Assembly: GCF_049673105.1 (NCBI RefSeq)
Contig: NZ_JBATXG010000025.1
Span: forward strand, 1-64,000
Source of the DNA: Castellaniella sp049673105
GTDB lineage: Bacteria > Pseudomonadota > Gammaproteobacteria > Burkholderiales > Burkholderiaceae_B
Length of the DNA: 64,000 bases
Reading direction: 5' to 3'
Under the pieces are notes generated by a model that was given only the letters and a program-made list of their open reading frames with translations, was not told the DNA's origin and did no database searches. Shown one piece after another: positions 17,557 to 24,850 of the stretch (position 1 is its first letter; each line of letters opens with the position of its first letter). Both the position numbers and the translations under genes were made by a program.

Positions 17557-18810
17557 TTAGCGGTCGATCTCGCCAAACACGATGTCCTGGGTGCCGATGA
17601 TGGTCACCACGTCGGAAATCATGTGGCCCTTGGACATTTCTTCCAGTGCATGCAGGTGGGCGAAACCCGGCGCGCGGATCTTCATGCGGTAGGGCTTGTT
17701 GGCCCCGTCCGACACCAGATAAATCCCGAATTCGCCCTTGGGGTGTTCCACGGCGGCGTAGGCCTCGCCTTCGGGCACGTGCATGCCTTCGGTGAAGAGC
17801 TTGAAGTGGTGGATCATGTCTTCCATGCCGGTCTTCATGTCTTCGCGTTTGGGCGGCGCGACCTTGTGGTTGCCGGTGATCACGGGGCCGGGATTATTGC
17901 GCAGCCATTCGACGCACTGTTTGATGATGCGGTTGGATTGGCGCATTTCCTCGATGCGGCACAGATAGCGGTCGTAGCAATCGCCGTTTTTGCCCACGGG
18001 GATGTCGAAATCCATCTTGTCGTAGACCTCGTAGGGCTGCTTTTTACGCAGATCCCATTCGATGCCGGAACCGCGCAGCATGGGGCCGGTGAAGCCCAGC
18101 GCCAGCGCGCGTTCGGGCGACACGACGCCGATGTCCACCAAACGCTGCTTCCAGATGCGGTTTTCCGTCAGCAGGACTTCGTATTCGTCCACACAGGCGG
18201 GGAAGCGGTTGGTGAAGTCCTCGATGAAGTCCAGCATCGACCCGGAACGCGATTCGTTCATGGCCCGCAGTTCTTTATCGGAACGGTATTTCGAGCCTTT
18301 ATACAGCGGCATGGTATCGGGCAGATCGCGGTACACGCCGCCGGGCCGGTAGTAAGCCGCGTGCATGCGGGCACCGGAGACGGCTTCGTAGCAGTCCATC
18401 AGGTCTTCGCGTTCGCGGAAGGCATACAGGAACACCGCCATGGCGCCCACGTCCAGCGCATGCGAACCCAGCGACATCAAGTGGTTCAGGATGCGGGTGA
18501 TCTCGTCGAACATCACGCGGATGTACTGCCCGCGTTCCGGCACCTGGATGCCCAGCAGCCGTTCGACCGCCAGGCAATAGGCGTGTTCGTTGCACATCAT
18601 GGACACGTAGTCCAGACGGTCCATATAGGGCAAGGTCTGCAGGAAGGTGCGGTGTTCCGCCAGTTTTTCGGTGGCGCGGTGCAGCAGGCCAATGTGCGGG
18701 TCGGCGCGCTGGACGACTTCGCCGTCCAGTTCGAGCACCAGGCGCAACACCCCGTGCGCTGCCGGGTGCTGCGGGCCGAAGTTCAGGTTGTAGTTCTGGA
18801 TTTCTGCCAT
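17557..18810 (-). CDS. nuoD: NADH-quinone oxidoreductase subunit D (49 kDa)
   Basis: A 417-residue subunit that, with NuoB and NuoH, forms the quinone site. It begins with the family sequence NYNLNFGPQHPAAHGVLRL, and includes HRGTEKL-like HRATEKLAEH and MCNEHAYCLAVE. It is a separate protein, not fused to NuoC as in Escherichia coli. It starts one base after the nuoC stop codon. Confidence 0.98.
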   Translation of the reverse strand: MAEIQNYNLNFGPQHPAAHGVLRLVLELDGEVVQRADPHIGLLHRATEKLAEHRTFLQTLPYMDRLDYVSMMCNEHAYCLAVERLLGIQVPERGQYIRVMFDEITRILNHLMSLGSHALDVGAMAVFLYAFREREDLMDCYEAVSGARMHAAYYRPGGVYRDLPDTMPLYKGSKYRSDKELRAMNESRSGSMLDFIEDFTNRFPACVDEYEVLLTENRIWKQRLVDIGVVSPERALALGFTGPMLRGSGIEWDLRKKQPYEVYDKMDFDIPVGKNGDCYDRYLCRIEEMRQSNRIIKQCVEWLRNNPGPVITGNHKVAPPKREDMKTGMEDMIHHFKLFTEGMHVPEGEAYAAVEHPKGEFGIYLVSDGANKPYRMKIRAPGFAHLHALEEMSKGHMISDVVTIIGTQDIVFGEIDR

Positions 18811-18811
18811 G

Positions 18812-19429
18812 TCAGTACCGTTCTATGCCGTAGTGGTCTTCCCGCACCACGCGGGGGGTGATTTCGCGGGGTTCGATCGTGACGGGCTGATATACGACGC
18901 GTTTCTGTTCGGCGTCGTAACGCATTTCCACGTGCCCGGAAATCGGGAAGTCCTTGCGGAAGGGGTGGCCGATGAAGCCGTAATCCGTCAGGATGCGACG
19001 CAAGTCGGGGTGGCCTTCGAAGACGATGCCGTACAGATCGAAGGCTTCGCGCTCGAACCAGTTGACGGCGGGCCAGACGTCCACCAGCGACGCCACCACC
19101 GGGAATTCGTCATGTTCGGCGTACAACCGCACCCGCAGGCGCCAGTTGTGCGTGACCGACAGCAGATGGATGACCACCGCGAAACGGTGCGGATGGGCGT
19201 GGCTGTAGCCGGCTGAATAGGTGGGGGCCTTCCAGGCGGAATAGTCCACCCCGCACAAGTCCATACAGGATTCGAAGCGCAGGCTGGTATGGTCGCGCAA
19301 CGTGCGGCAGGTATCCGCCCAGGCGGACTGGGGCAATTGCAGCGTCAGTTCGCCCAGGGATTCGGTCAGGTCGACGGAATCCCCCAGGACAGTGCGCAAA
19401 TTGGTTTCTAAGGTCTGTAGCCGTGTCAT
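18812..19429 (-). CDS. nuoC: NADH-quinone oxidoreductase subunit C (30 kDa)
   Basis: A 205-residue peripheral subunit of the connecting module. Recognisable stretches are VWPAVNWFEREAFDLYGIVFEGHPDLRRILTDYGF, of which ERE.FDLYG is the family signature (about residues 123-133), and GHPFRKDFP. It is separated from nuoB by an 87-bp gap, the longest in the operon, which contains a strong stem-loop. Confidence 0.97.
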   Translation of the reverse strand: MTRLQTLETNLRTVLGDSVDLTESLGELTLQLPQSAWADTCRTLRDHTSLRFESCMDLCGVDYSAWKAPTYSAGYSHAHPHRFAVVIHLLSVTHNWRLRVRLYAEHDEFPVVASLVDVWPAVNWFEREAFDLYGIVFEGHPDLRRILTDYGFIGHPFRKDFPISGHVEMRYDAEQKRVVYQPVTIEPREITPRVVREDHYGIERY

Positions 19430-19463
19430 ATGCAGATCGTCAGAGTCGGATCGGGTTGGATGT

Positions 19464-19510
19464 GCGCCGGGCGGACGGGCGCCGGCTTGCCGGCGGGCCC
19501 TGTCCGGCGC
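19464..19510 (-). repeat. Imperfect GC-rich inverted repeat between nuoB and nuoC
   Basis: The 87-bp gap between nuoB and nuoC holds a core perfect stem GCCGGC-TT-GCCGGC (19481-19494) that continues outward on both sides through CGGG/CCCG and GAC/GTC pairs with small bulges. The nuo transcript could form a strong hairpin here. There is no T-run on the nuo strand side, so it is not an intrinsic terminator; a role in mRNA processing or stability is only a suggestion. Confidence 0.6.
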
Positions 19511-19516
19511 CCCACG

Positions 19517-19993
19517 CTATCGCGCAATGGTGTTGGTCAGGCGGATCTTGTTTTGCATCTGCAGCAGACCGTAGACCAGGGCTTCCGCTGTGGGCGGACA
19601 GCCCGGCACGTAGACATCCACAGGCACGATGCGGTCGCAACCGCGCACGACGGAATAGGAATAGTGGTAGTAACCACCGCCATTGGCACAGGACCCCATC
19701 GACACGACCCAGCGCGGTTCCGGCATCTGATCGTAGACCTTGCGCAGGGCCGGTGCCATCTTGTTGCACAGCGTGCCGGCCACGATCATCAGATCGGACT
19801 GACGCGGGCTGGGGCGAAAGATGATACCGAACTGATCCAGGTCGTAGCGCGCTGCGCCCGCATGCATCATTTCGACCGCGCAACAGGCCAGACCGAAAGT
19901 CATCGGCCATAGCGAACCCGTCTTTGCCCAGTTGAGGAATTTATCCGCACTGGTGGTCATGAAGCCTTTTTCCATGACGCCTTCAACAGCCAT
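19517..19993 (-). CDS. nuoB: NADH-quinone oxidoreductase subunit B (PSST, cluster N2)
   Basis: A 158-residue subunit that carries cluster N2, the last iron-sulfur cluster before ubiquinone. The tandem cysteines are in GLACCAVEMMH, the third is in GSCANGGGYYHYSY and the fourth in VPGCPPTAEAL. The start is set at MAVEGVMEKGF, which matches the length of Bordetella-type NuoB; the frame has another Met five codons upstream. It starts 15 bp after nuoA. Confidence 0.97.
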   Translation of the reverse strand: MAVEGVMEKGFMTTSADKFLNWAKTGSLWPMTFGLACCAVEMMHAGAARYDLDQFGIIFRPSPRQSDLMIVAGTLCNKMAPALRKVYDQMPEPRWVVSMGSCANGGGYYHYSYSVVRGCDRIVPVDVYVPGCPPTAEALVYGLLQMQNKIRLTNTIAR

Positions 19994-20008
19994 TTTGCTC
20001 ACCCCCAA

Positions 20009-20368
20009 TTATTCCCAGTCCAGGGCGCCGCGGCGCCATTCGTAGATGAAGCCCACCGTCAGGATGCCCAGGAAGATCGCTACTGCCCAGAACCCCACCA
20101 TGCCGACGGCGCCGTTGGCCATGGCCCAGGGGAATAAAAAGGCGATTTCCAGATCGAACATGATGAACAGGATCGCCACCAGGTAATAGCGCACGTCGAA
20201 TTTCATGCGTGAATCACCAAAGGATTCGAAGCCGCATTCGTAGACGGACAGCTTTTCAGCGTCGGGCACGTTGCGGCCCAACAGGCGCCCCGCTGCCAGC
20301 AGAGCCGCGCCAATCAATGTGGCGACGATGATGAAAAGCAGCACAGGAAAGTACTGTTCCAGGTTCAT
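20009..20368 (-). CDS. nuoA: NADH-quinone oxidoreductase subunit A
   Basis: A 119-residue protein with three transmembrane helices and the conserved loop KLSVYECGFESFGDSRMKFDVRYYLVAILFIMFDLEIAFLFPWA, of which YECG (about residue 43) and FDLEIAFLFPWA are diagnostic. It is the first gene of the nuo operon. The 160 bp upstream hold a TACAAT -10-like hexamer on this strand, and a GAGG lies about 15 nt before the ATG. Confidence 0.98.
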   Translation of the reverse strand: MNLEQYFPVLLFIIVATLIGAALLAAGRLLGRNVPDAEKLSVYECGFESFGDSRMKFDVRYYLVAILFIMFDLEIAFLFPWAMANGAVGMVGFWAVAIFLGILTVGFIYEWRRGALDWE

Positions 20369-20401
20369 GGATGGCCCTGCCTCAGAAGATCAAACTACGG
20401 G

Positions 20402-20407
20402 ATTGTA
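20402..20407 (-). promoter_or_regulatory. Candidate -10 element of the nuo operon
   Basis: The 160-bp stretch between the brnA stop and nuoA contains TACAAT on the minus strand, 34 nt before the nuoA ATG. No good -35 hexamer is found at 16-18 bp; the nearest TTG-like element (TTGTCG) is too close. The same gap has a CCGGG-AAAA-CCCGG hairpin (20430-20443 region) with no T-run. The assignment rests on the hexamer alone. Confidence 0.35.
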
Positions 20408-20529
20408 GCATTTCGACAAGCGCCGGCGCCGGGAAAACCCGGAGCGGAAACACATTTGACCCGCATCAATTCAGCTAAGCACGGAAAGGCTGTCAGACGC
20501 CTGAAAAGGCGCAGGAAAATGCCCGGACG

Positions 20530-20799
20530 CTAGGAATGCCTGCGGTGTGCCACATCGGCTTCCAGCAGCATGCGCACGTAACGGGTGTAGGGGATGCCCC
20601 TGGCCTTGGCGCGCGCTTTGACCGCGTCCAGCAATGCCGCCGGCAGACGCATGTTCAGGGATGCGGATTTGGGTTCCAGTTCGAAGTGCATGGGCTTGAA
20701 GCCAGACAGGTCGTATTCCGACAAGTCGGCGTTGGCAACGAAGTCCTCTGCGTCTTCATCACTGCGCAGGACGGGTATCGGTTTGAGTCTGGTGCTCAT
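20530..20799 (-). CDS. brnA: BrnA-type antitoxin (ribbon-helix-helix)
   Basis: An 89-residue protein with the BrnA layout: a short N-terminal segment rich in acidic residues that covers the toxin, then a C-terminal ribbon-helix-helix DNA-binding domain (SLNMRLPAALLDAVKARAKARG, with the strand residues LNMRLP). The start chosen has an AGAGG Shine-Dalgarno about 10 nt upstream and gives a 41-bp overlap with brnT; an upstream in-frame Met would add 12 residues. BrnA neutralises BrnT and together they repress their own operon. The function is assigned by family and by pairing with brnT. Confidence 0.85.
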   Translation of the reverse strand: MSTRLKPIPVLRSDEDAEDFVANADLSEYDLSGFKPMHFELEPKSASLNMRLPAALLDAVKARAKARGIPYTRYVRMLLEADVAHRRHS

Positions 20800-21067
20800 A
20801 ATACGCAACCTCTTTTGCATGCATGTAGCGGGCACTGATGGGACGGATCTTCAGCCGCCCACCCACGACCCGCAGCATGAACACCAAAAACACATACCGC
20901 CCGGCCCATGTTCTTCCGATGGCTCGCTGGCGCGGCTCGCCAGGATAGGGGTCCGGCTGGCATGCGGGCGCTCCCAGCATCACTTGCTCCATTTCCACTC
21001 GGGAAACGCCGTGCTTGCCGCATTTAGGCCAATTGCCAGCATCCCAATCGAAGCCTGTGATCTTCAT
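20759..21067 (-). CDS. brnT: BrnT-type ribonuclease toxin
   Basis: A 102-residue protein with the BrnT pattern: FDWDAGNWPKCGKHGVS at the start, then IGRTWAGRYVFLVFMLR, then LKIRPISARYMHAKEVAYYE. Compare the family consensus FEWD...KHGVSFEEA / GRT..GR.L.VVF / IRIISAR.A...E...Y. BrnT is a RelE-fold RNase that inhibits translation and is neutralised by BrnA, encoded immediately downstream. There is no clear Shine-Dalgarno before the ATG. The C-terminus after YYE is a short polar tail. Confidence 0.85.
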   Translation of the reverse strand: MKITGFDWDAGNWPKCGKHGVSRVEMEQVMLGAPACQPDPYPGEPRQRAIGRTWAGRYVFLVFMLRVVGGRLKIRPISARYMHAKEVAYYEHQTQTDTRPAQ

Positions 21068-21105
21068 TCAGCTTACGTCTTTGTGTAGACAAAAGCAAAA
21101 CAAAC

Positions 21106-21117
21106 CCGTTCACGGGA
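21106..21117. repeat. Short inverted repeat upstream of brnT
   Basis: CCCGT-TC-ACGGG lies about 40 bp upstream of the brnT start, in a 230-bp non-coding stretch (21068-21299). Nearer the start there is TTTGT-GTAG-ACAAA (about 21080-21093). Autoregulated toxin-antitoxin operons usually have such operator dyads, but neither is long. The rest of the stretch holds the DUF4148 terminator. Confidence 0.3.
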
Positions 21118-21231
21118 CGAAAGGCCCCATGATGATCGAGCCACCTGTCGGGGACCAGACCGCAGAACTACGAAGGGATGGAAATGTCAGCCTGAAAGGA
21201 TGAGCAAGAGCCGATCTTGCCTGACGCAGAT

Positions 21232-21268
21232 GTAAAAAAGCCCGCCGCGCAAAATGCGGGGCGGGCTG
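21232..21268 (-). terminator. Intrinsic terminator of the DUF4148 gene
   Basis: On the minus strand, a stem AGCCCGCC/GGCGGGCT with an inner CGCA/TGCG continuation and an A-rich loop is followed by six T residues. It begins 32 bp after the DUF4148 stop codon. The tail after the T-run (reading TTTTTACATCTG) is identical to the tail of the gcvP terminator. Confidence 0.85.
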
Positions 21269-21299
21269 AGCGGACGGGATTGTCCGGCTCGAGCTGCTG

Positions 21300-21614
21300 T
21301 TACAGCACGTTGGGATACTGATTATCTTCACCGGCTGACAACAGACCGGCGTGCTTGGCTTCCTTCAACTCGTTCAGGACCTGGGCGCGGGTCAGGGACG
21401 GGTCTTCGGACTGAAGCTGCGGATAATCGTTTTGCTCACCTGCGTAAACCAGACCCTGGGACTGCGCCACACGCAGTTCCTGGACGACTTCAGTACGCGT
21501 CTGGGTGCTGGGCGTCACGATTTCGGGGTAGGAGTTGTCTTCGGCTTGCGCGATGCCTGCGGAGGCAAGGCCCAGAGACAGGATGGCAACGGAGGCGGCG
21601 GTAGCGACTTTCAT
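21300..21614 (-). CDS. DUF4148 family exported protein
   Basis: A 104-residue protein with a Sec signal peptide (MKVATAASVAILSLGLASAGIAQA, cleavage probably after AQA at residue 24). The mature part has two imperfect repeats of about 35 residues, each of the form YP-(x)-TR-(x)-V-x-EL-(x)-A-(x)-GL-(x)-AGE-(x)-YP. This is the DUF4148 pattern found in many small periplasmic proteins of Burkholderiales. The function of the family is not known. The start chosen gives a normal signal peptide; an upstream Met would add 15 polar residues. Confidence 0.88.
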   Translation of the reverse strand: MKVATAASVAILSLGLASAGIAQAEDNSYPEIVTPSTQTRTEVVQELRVAQSQGLVYAGEQNDYPQLQSEDPSLTRAQVLNELKEAKHAGLLSAGEDNQYPNVL

Positions 21615-21800
21615 GATGGTTTCCTTCACGTTCAAGTGTGTGTCAGAGCTGGACTTCACGGGCTTTCCGCTGAGTGATTCGTGTCCCGCCCTGTTGGAAA
21701 CAGTGTGCGCTTTTGCTGCGCCGCGATAAACCAGGCTACGGCGAATTCATCTTTCCATTTTTGGCGCTAATCGGAGACGCGCCACGGTAGGCGCACACGC

Positions 21801-21908
21801 CAGAAAGCCACCCGAGGGTGGCTTTCTGGTTGCCGGTGACCGAAGCCCCCGGCGAAGTTCGCAACAGCCCAGCAAGCTGGGCTGCATCGCGGCGTGGACA
21901 AGCCACGC
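21801..21908 (-). repeat. Three successive hairpins after the porin gene
   Basis: Between the porin stop and the DUF4148 promoter region there are three dyads in a row: GCGTGG-ACAAG-CCACGC (about 21892-21908), CAGCCCAGC-AA-GCTGGGCTG (21865-21884, perfect 9 bp) and CAGAAAGCCACC-CGAG-GGTGGCTTTCTG (21801-21828, perfect 12 bp). None is followed by a clean T-run on the minus strand. They probably end or protect the highly expressed porin mRNA. The remaining 21660-21800 stretch shows nothing further apart from the DUF4148 leader. Confidence 0.6.
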
Positions 21909-21915
21909 GTGGCGA

Positions 21916-23085
21916 TTAGAACTTGTGGTTCAGGCCGATACCGGCTTCCTTGCCTTTCTGACCGTCCAGATAGGCAATACCAGTGCCGTAGGCGCCGTAG
22001 GCGTAGACAGCCGTGCGCTTGGACAGCGGGTAGCTGTACTTGGCAGCGTAGATGTTCTGCGTCTTGTAGGTGTTGTCCTGATCGTTGTACACGTCATCCA
22101 GGTTGGACGACGAACGGGTCCAGGTCACCGCAGCCGTACCGCCACCCAGAGGAGCGGACAGACCAACGTAGTAGTTGTGCGACTTGAAGCCGTCAACGTT
22201 GAAGCCACGAGCGGCCGGATTGTTGGTAACGCTACCCAGCATGCCGTTCAGCTTGCCGTTGCGGTCCTGACCATAGCCCAGACCCAGCTTCACGACTTCG
22301 AAGTCATAGCCGCCGCTGATCATCCAGTTGGTGACGTTGTATTGAGCGTCCTGAGGAGCGTTGGTCGTGGTATTCCAGCCATTTTGAACCTGGCCGCTGG
22401 AACCCACGCGGTCATAGGTCGCACCGGCGAAGATCGGGCCGTTGGCGTACTTCAAACCGACGGTCAGGTAGTTGGAACGATCATCCGTAGCAGCTGCGGT
22501 AGCCGCCACACCGTTCACGCTTTCACGATCCACCGACTGACCAGCGGCATAGCCGATACCAGCCTTGAAGCCCGCGAAATCAGGGGTTTCGTATTTGAAC
22601 ATCTTGTCGACGCGGACAGACTTGGCGCCGAAGGCCTTGTCCGTATCGCCGAAGCTGCTACCAAAGCTGGCATCGTGATAGCCGTCGCCGAAGTTGTACT
22701 GGCGACCCATCGTGAAGGTACCCCAGTTGTCGCTGGCCAGACCCACGTAGGCTTGGCGGTGGAACTGGCGGGTGCCGGCGGCAAACGTACCATCACCGAT
22801 GTTGAAGCCTTGTTCCAGTTGGAAGATGGCGCGCAGGCCGTCGCCCAGGTCTTCGGAGCCCTTCAGGCCGAAGCGGTTACCGTTCAGGAAACCATCTTTC
22901 AGACCCGACGAGGTCGTCTTGGCGTCATAAGCAACACCAGCCGCATTGGTGTGGCTGTATTTCATTTGGCTGTAGCCGTAGCCGGTGTCCAGGATACCGT
23001 ACAACGTCACGGACGTTTCTGCTTGAGCAACGCCAGCGGTAGCGAAACCGGCCAGCAGAGCAGCAGCGAGCAGAGTCTTTTTCAT
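21916..23085 (-). CDS. Gram-negative porin (Porin_4 / OmpC-like)
   Basis: A 389-residue outer-membrane protein. It has a Sec signal peptide (MKKTLLAAALLAGFATAGVAQA), a mature N-terminus ETSVTLYGILDTGYGY, the conserved FGLKGSEDLGDGLRAIFQLEQGFN stretch (of which GLKGSEDLG is the family mark), the YVGLASDNWGTFTMGRQY stretch, and a C-terminal Phe (GLNHKF) as needed for BAM-dependent insertion. The family forms trimers of 16-stranded barrels for diffusion of small solutes. A GGAG lies 10 nt before the start. The upstream 276 bp (23086-23361) must hold its promoter, but I cannot point to a convincing -35/-10 pair. Three hairpins follow the stop codon. Confidence 0.95.
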   Translation of the reverse strand: MKKTLLAAALLAGFATAGVAQAETSVTLYGILDTGYGYSQMKYSHTNAAGVAYDAKTTSSGLKDGFLNGNRFGLKGSEDLGDGLRAIFQLEQGFNIGDGTFAAGTRQFHRQAYVGLASDNWGTFTMGRQYNFGDGYHDASFGSSFGDTDKAFGAKSVRVDKMFKYETPDFAGFKAGIGYAAGQSVDRESVNGVAATAAATDDRSNYLTVGLKYANGPIFAGATYDRVGSSGQVQNGWNTTTNAPQDAQYNVTNWMISGGYDFEVVKLGLGYGQDRNGKLNGMLGSVTNNPAARGFNVDGFKSHNYYVGLSAPLGGGTAAVTWTRSSSNLDDVYNDQDNTYKTQNIYAAKYSYPLSKRTAVYAYGAYGTGIAYLDGQKGKEAGIGLNHKF

Positions 23086-23361
23086 GTAAGAAATCTCCGT
23101 AGATTTGTGTGAATCAGAGCAGGCCAACAACATCCTTTGCTGCTGCTCTTTCTAACTCCGCGAAGGGAAGTTGTTGGTATTGCATCAAAATTTCCGGATG
23201 AATGCCATGCCCAGCAGGGGAAAGGCCCCAGTTTCCCGGGAAAGGCGTTGCAGATCCACAACAAGCACCCAGAAGAGCTGCACCCTACAATGCACCCCAC
23301 ACCCGCTGCGGCATCCTGCCGGCAGCCTGCGCCGTACCCCCGACTTCAGGTATCCCCAGCC

Positions 23362-24255
23362 ATGTCCGTGATTCTGCTGATCCTGCCCGACTTCCTGCTG
23401 ATCGCGCTGGGATGGCTGCTGCTGCATCGCTTCAAGTTCGACCGCACGTTTTTCGCCCAAGCGGAAAAGCTGGTGTATTTCGTGCTGTTTCCGGCGCTGC
23501 TGTTCCATTCGATCACGCAGGCGCCGATGGCTCTGGGCAGCACGACCGTGCTGCTGGCGGCCACCCTGGGGGTGATGCTGGGCGGCATCGCGCTGGCCTG
23601 GCTGGGGCGGCTGGCGGTGCGCCCAGACCCGGCGGCGCACGCAGCGACCGCTCAGTGCGCGTTTCGCTTCAATAGCTATCTGGCGCTGTCGCTGGCTGCC
23701 GGCCTGGGCTGGGACCAGGCCCAGGCGACGATGGCGGTGATCCTGGGATTTGCCGTGCCGATCAGCAATGTGGGGGCGGTGCATGCCCTGGCGAGCCGCC
23801 ACGGCGGACGGGCGCTGAGCGAAATGGCGCGCAATCCCTTCATTCTGGCGACGCTGGCGGCCCTGGCCTGCAATTTCCTGCAGGTGCCGATTCCGCACAT
23901 CGCCGACGTCGCCTTGAGCAGGCTGGGATCCTGCGCGATCGCCCTGGGGCTGCTGTGCGTGGGAGCGACGTTGTCGCTAGAGGGCGGACGCCAACACGCG
24001 CCGCTGATGGCATGGATGATCGCAGCCAAGCTGCTTCTGCTGCCGCTCTGGACCTTGGCGGTCGCCTGGATGCTGGGCCTGCCGGATCAAGAGCGCCAGG
24101 TACTGCTGCTGTTTTCCGCCGTCCCGACCTCGTCGGCTGCACACGTGCTGGCCGCCCGCATGGGCGGCGACGGGCGGCTGGTGGCGGTCACGATGTCGCT
24201 GGGGACGCTGCTGTCGGCGATGACGCTGCCAATATGGCTGGGACTGGCGGGGTAA
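23362..24255 (+). CDS. AEC family transporter (auxin efflux carrier type)
   Basis: A 297-residue inner-membrane protein with about ten hydrophobic segments in two inverted halves. Family marks are FVLFPALLFHSI early on, AFRFNSYLALSLAAGLG in the middle, and AVPTSSAAHVLAARMGGD near the end, which matches the P-x-A crossover region of AEC carriers. The substrate is not predictable; family members move organic acids such as malate or malonate. The start is the ATG directly before SVILLILPDFLLIALG; the frame is open upstream with an in-frame ATG at 23290, but that part is proline-rich and not membrane-like. Confidence 0.85.
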   Translation: MSVILLILPDFLLIALGWLLLHRFKFDRTFFAQAEKLVYFVLFPALLFHSITQAPMALGSTTVLLAATLGVMLGGIALAWLGRLAVRPDPAAHAATAQCAFRFNSYLALSLAAGLGWDQAQATMAVILGFAVPISNVGAVHALASRHGGRALSEMARNPFILATLAALACNFLQVPIPHIADVALSRLGSCAIALGLLCVGATLSLEGGRQHAPLMAWMIAAKLLLLPLWTLAVAWMLGLPDQERQVLLLFSAVPTSSAAHVLAARMGGDGRLVAVTMSLGTLLSAMTLPIWLGLAG

Positions 24256-24309
24256 ACAGAGATTCACGCCCAGCAGACACGTCGCCCCATGATGGCAGCG
24301 CTGCCGACA

Positions 24310-24315
24310 TACAAT
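24310..24315 (+). promoter_or_regulatory. Candidate -10 element of tsaE-amiC
   Basis: TACAAT lies 28 nt before the tsaE ATG in the 88-bp gap after the AEC gene. No strong -35 hexamer is seen at the right distance, so confidence is modest. Confidence 0.35.
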
Positions 24316-24343
24316 GCCCCACGGATCGAAACGCCTGAACATC

Positions 24344-24850
24344 ATGACATTTCCTCTGCCCCCCATCGAATGGCCCCTGCCGGACGAAAACGCGACCGTG
24401 GCCCTGGCGCAACGCCTGGCGGCCCTGGTCTGCGGACATGCCCCTGAATCGCTGCCCGCCGGCGGGCGCATCCACCTGCGCGGGGAACTGGGCGCGGGCA
24501 AAACCAGCCTGGCACGGGCGTTTCTGCGAGCGGGCGGCGTGACGGGGCGCATCAAAAGCCCCAGCTACGCCTTGCTTGAAAGCTATAACGTTTCTAACTT
24601 ATACTTCTATCACTTTGATTTCTATAGATTTAGCGATGCGCACGAATGGCGGGACGCGGGGTTCGGCGAATTGCTGGGCGAACAGGCTGTGGTCCTGATC
24701 GAATGGCCTGAACAGGCCGGCACCCGTCTCCCCCCCCCGGATCTGGATATTTTGCTGGAATATGCTGGGACCGGTCGGCGCGCATGGTTAAGCGCCTGCA
24801 GCGACAAAGGACAGCAATGGCTGACGCACCTGACCCCATCGCACCCATGA
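24344..24850 (+). CDS. tsaE: tRNA threonylcarbamoyladenosine biosynthesis ATPase TsaE
   Basis: A 168-residue P-loop ATPase. The Walker A is GELGAGKTS (about residues 47-55), followed by KSPSYALLESY, FYHFDFYRF and a Walker-B-like VVLIEWPEQAG. With TsaB, TsaC and TsaD it makes the t6A37 modification of ANN-decoding tRNAs. The start is placed at MTFPLPPIEW; ten further residues are possible upstream but would overlap the -10. The codons for YNVSNLYFYHFDFYRF lie in a very AT-rich patch (about 26% GC over 50 bp), unlike the rest of the gene. amiC overlaps its end. Confidence 0.95.
   Translation: MTFPLPPIEWPLPDENATVALAQRLAALVCGHAPESLPAGGRIHLRGELGAGKTSLARAFLRAGGVTGRIKSPSYALLESYNVSNLYFYHFDFYRFSDAHEWRDAGFGELLGEQAVVLIEWPEQAGTRLPPPDLDILLEYAGTGRRAWLSACSDKGQQWLTHLTPSHP

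Noticed and set aside
20421..20443. CCGGCGCCGG and CCGGG-AAAA-CCCGG upstream of nuoA as the brnTA terminator
   Set aside because: No T-run follows on the minus strand; GC-rich palindromes are common by chance in this genome.
23124..23178. CCAACAA ... TTGTTGG as a porin operator
   Set aside because: Arms are 7 bp with a spacer of about 40 bp; not convincing.
23290..23361. An earlier in-frame ATG (23290) for the AEC transporter
   Set aside because: It overlaps a TACAAT -10-like hexamer and would add a proline-rich non-membrane stretch; the ATG at 23362 starts directly before the first helix.
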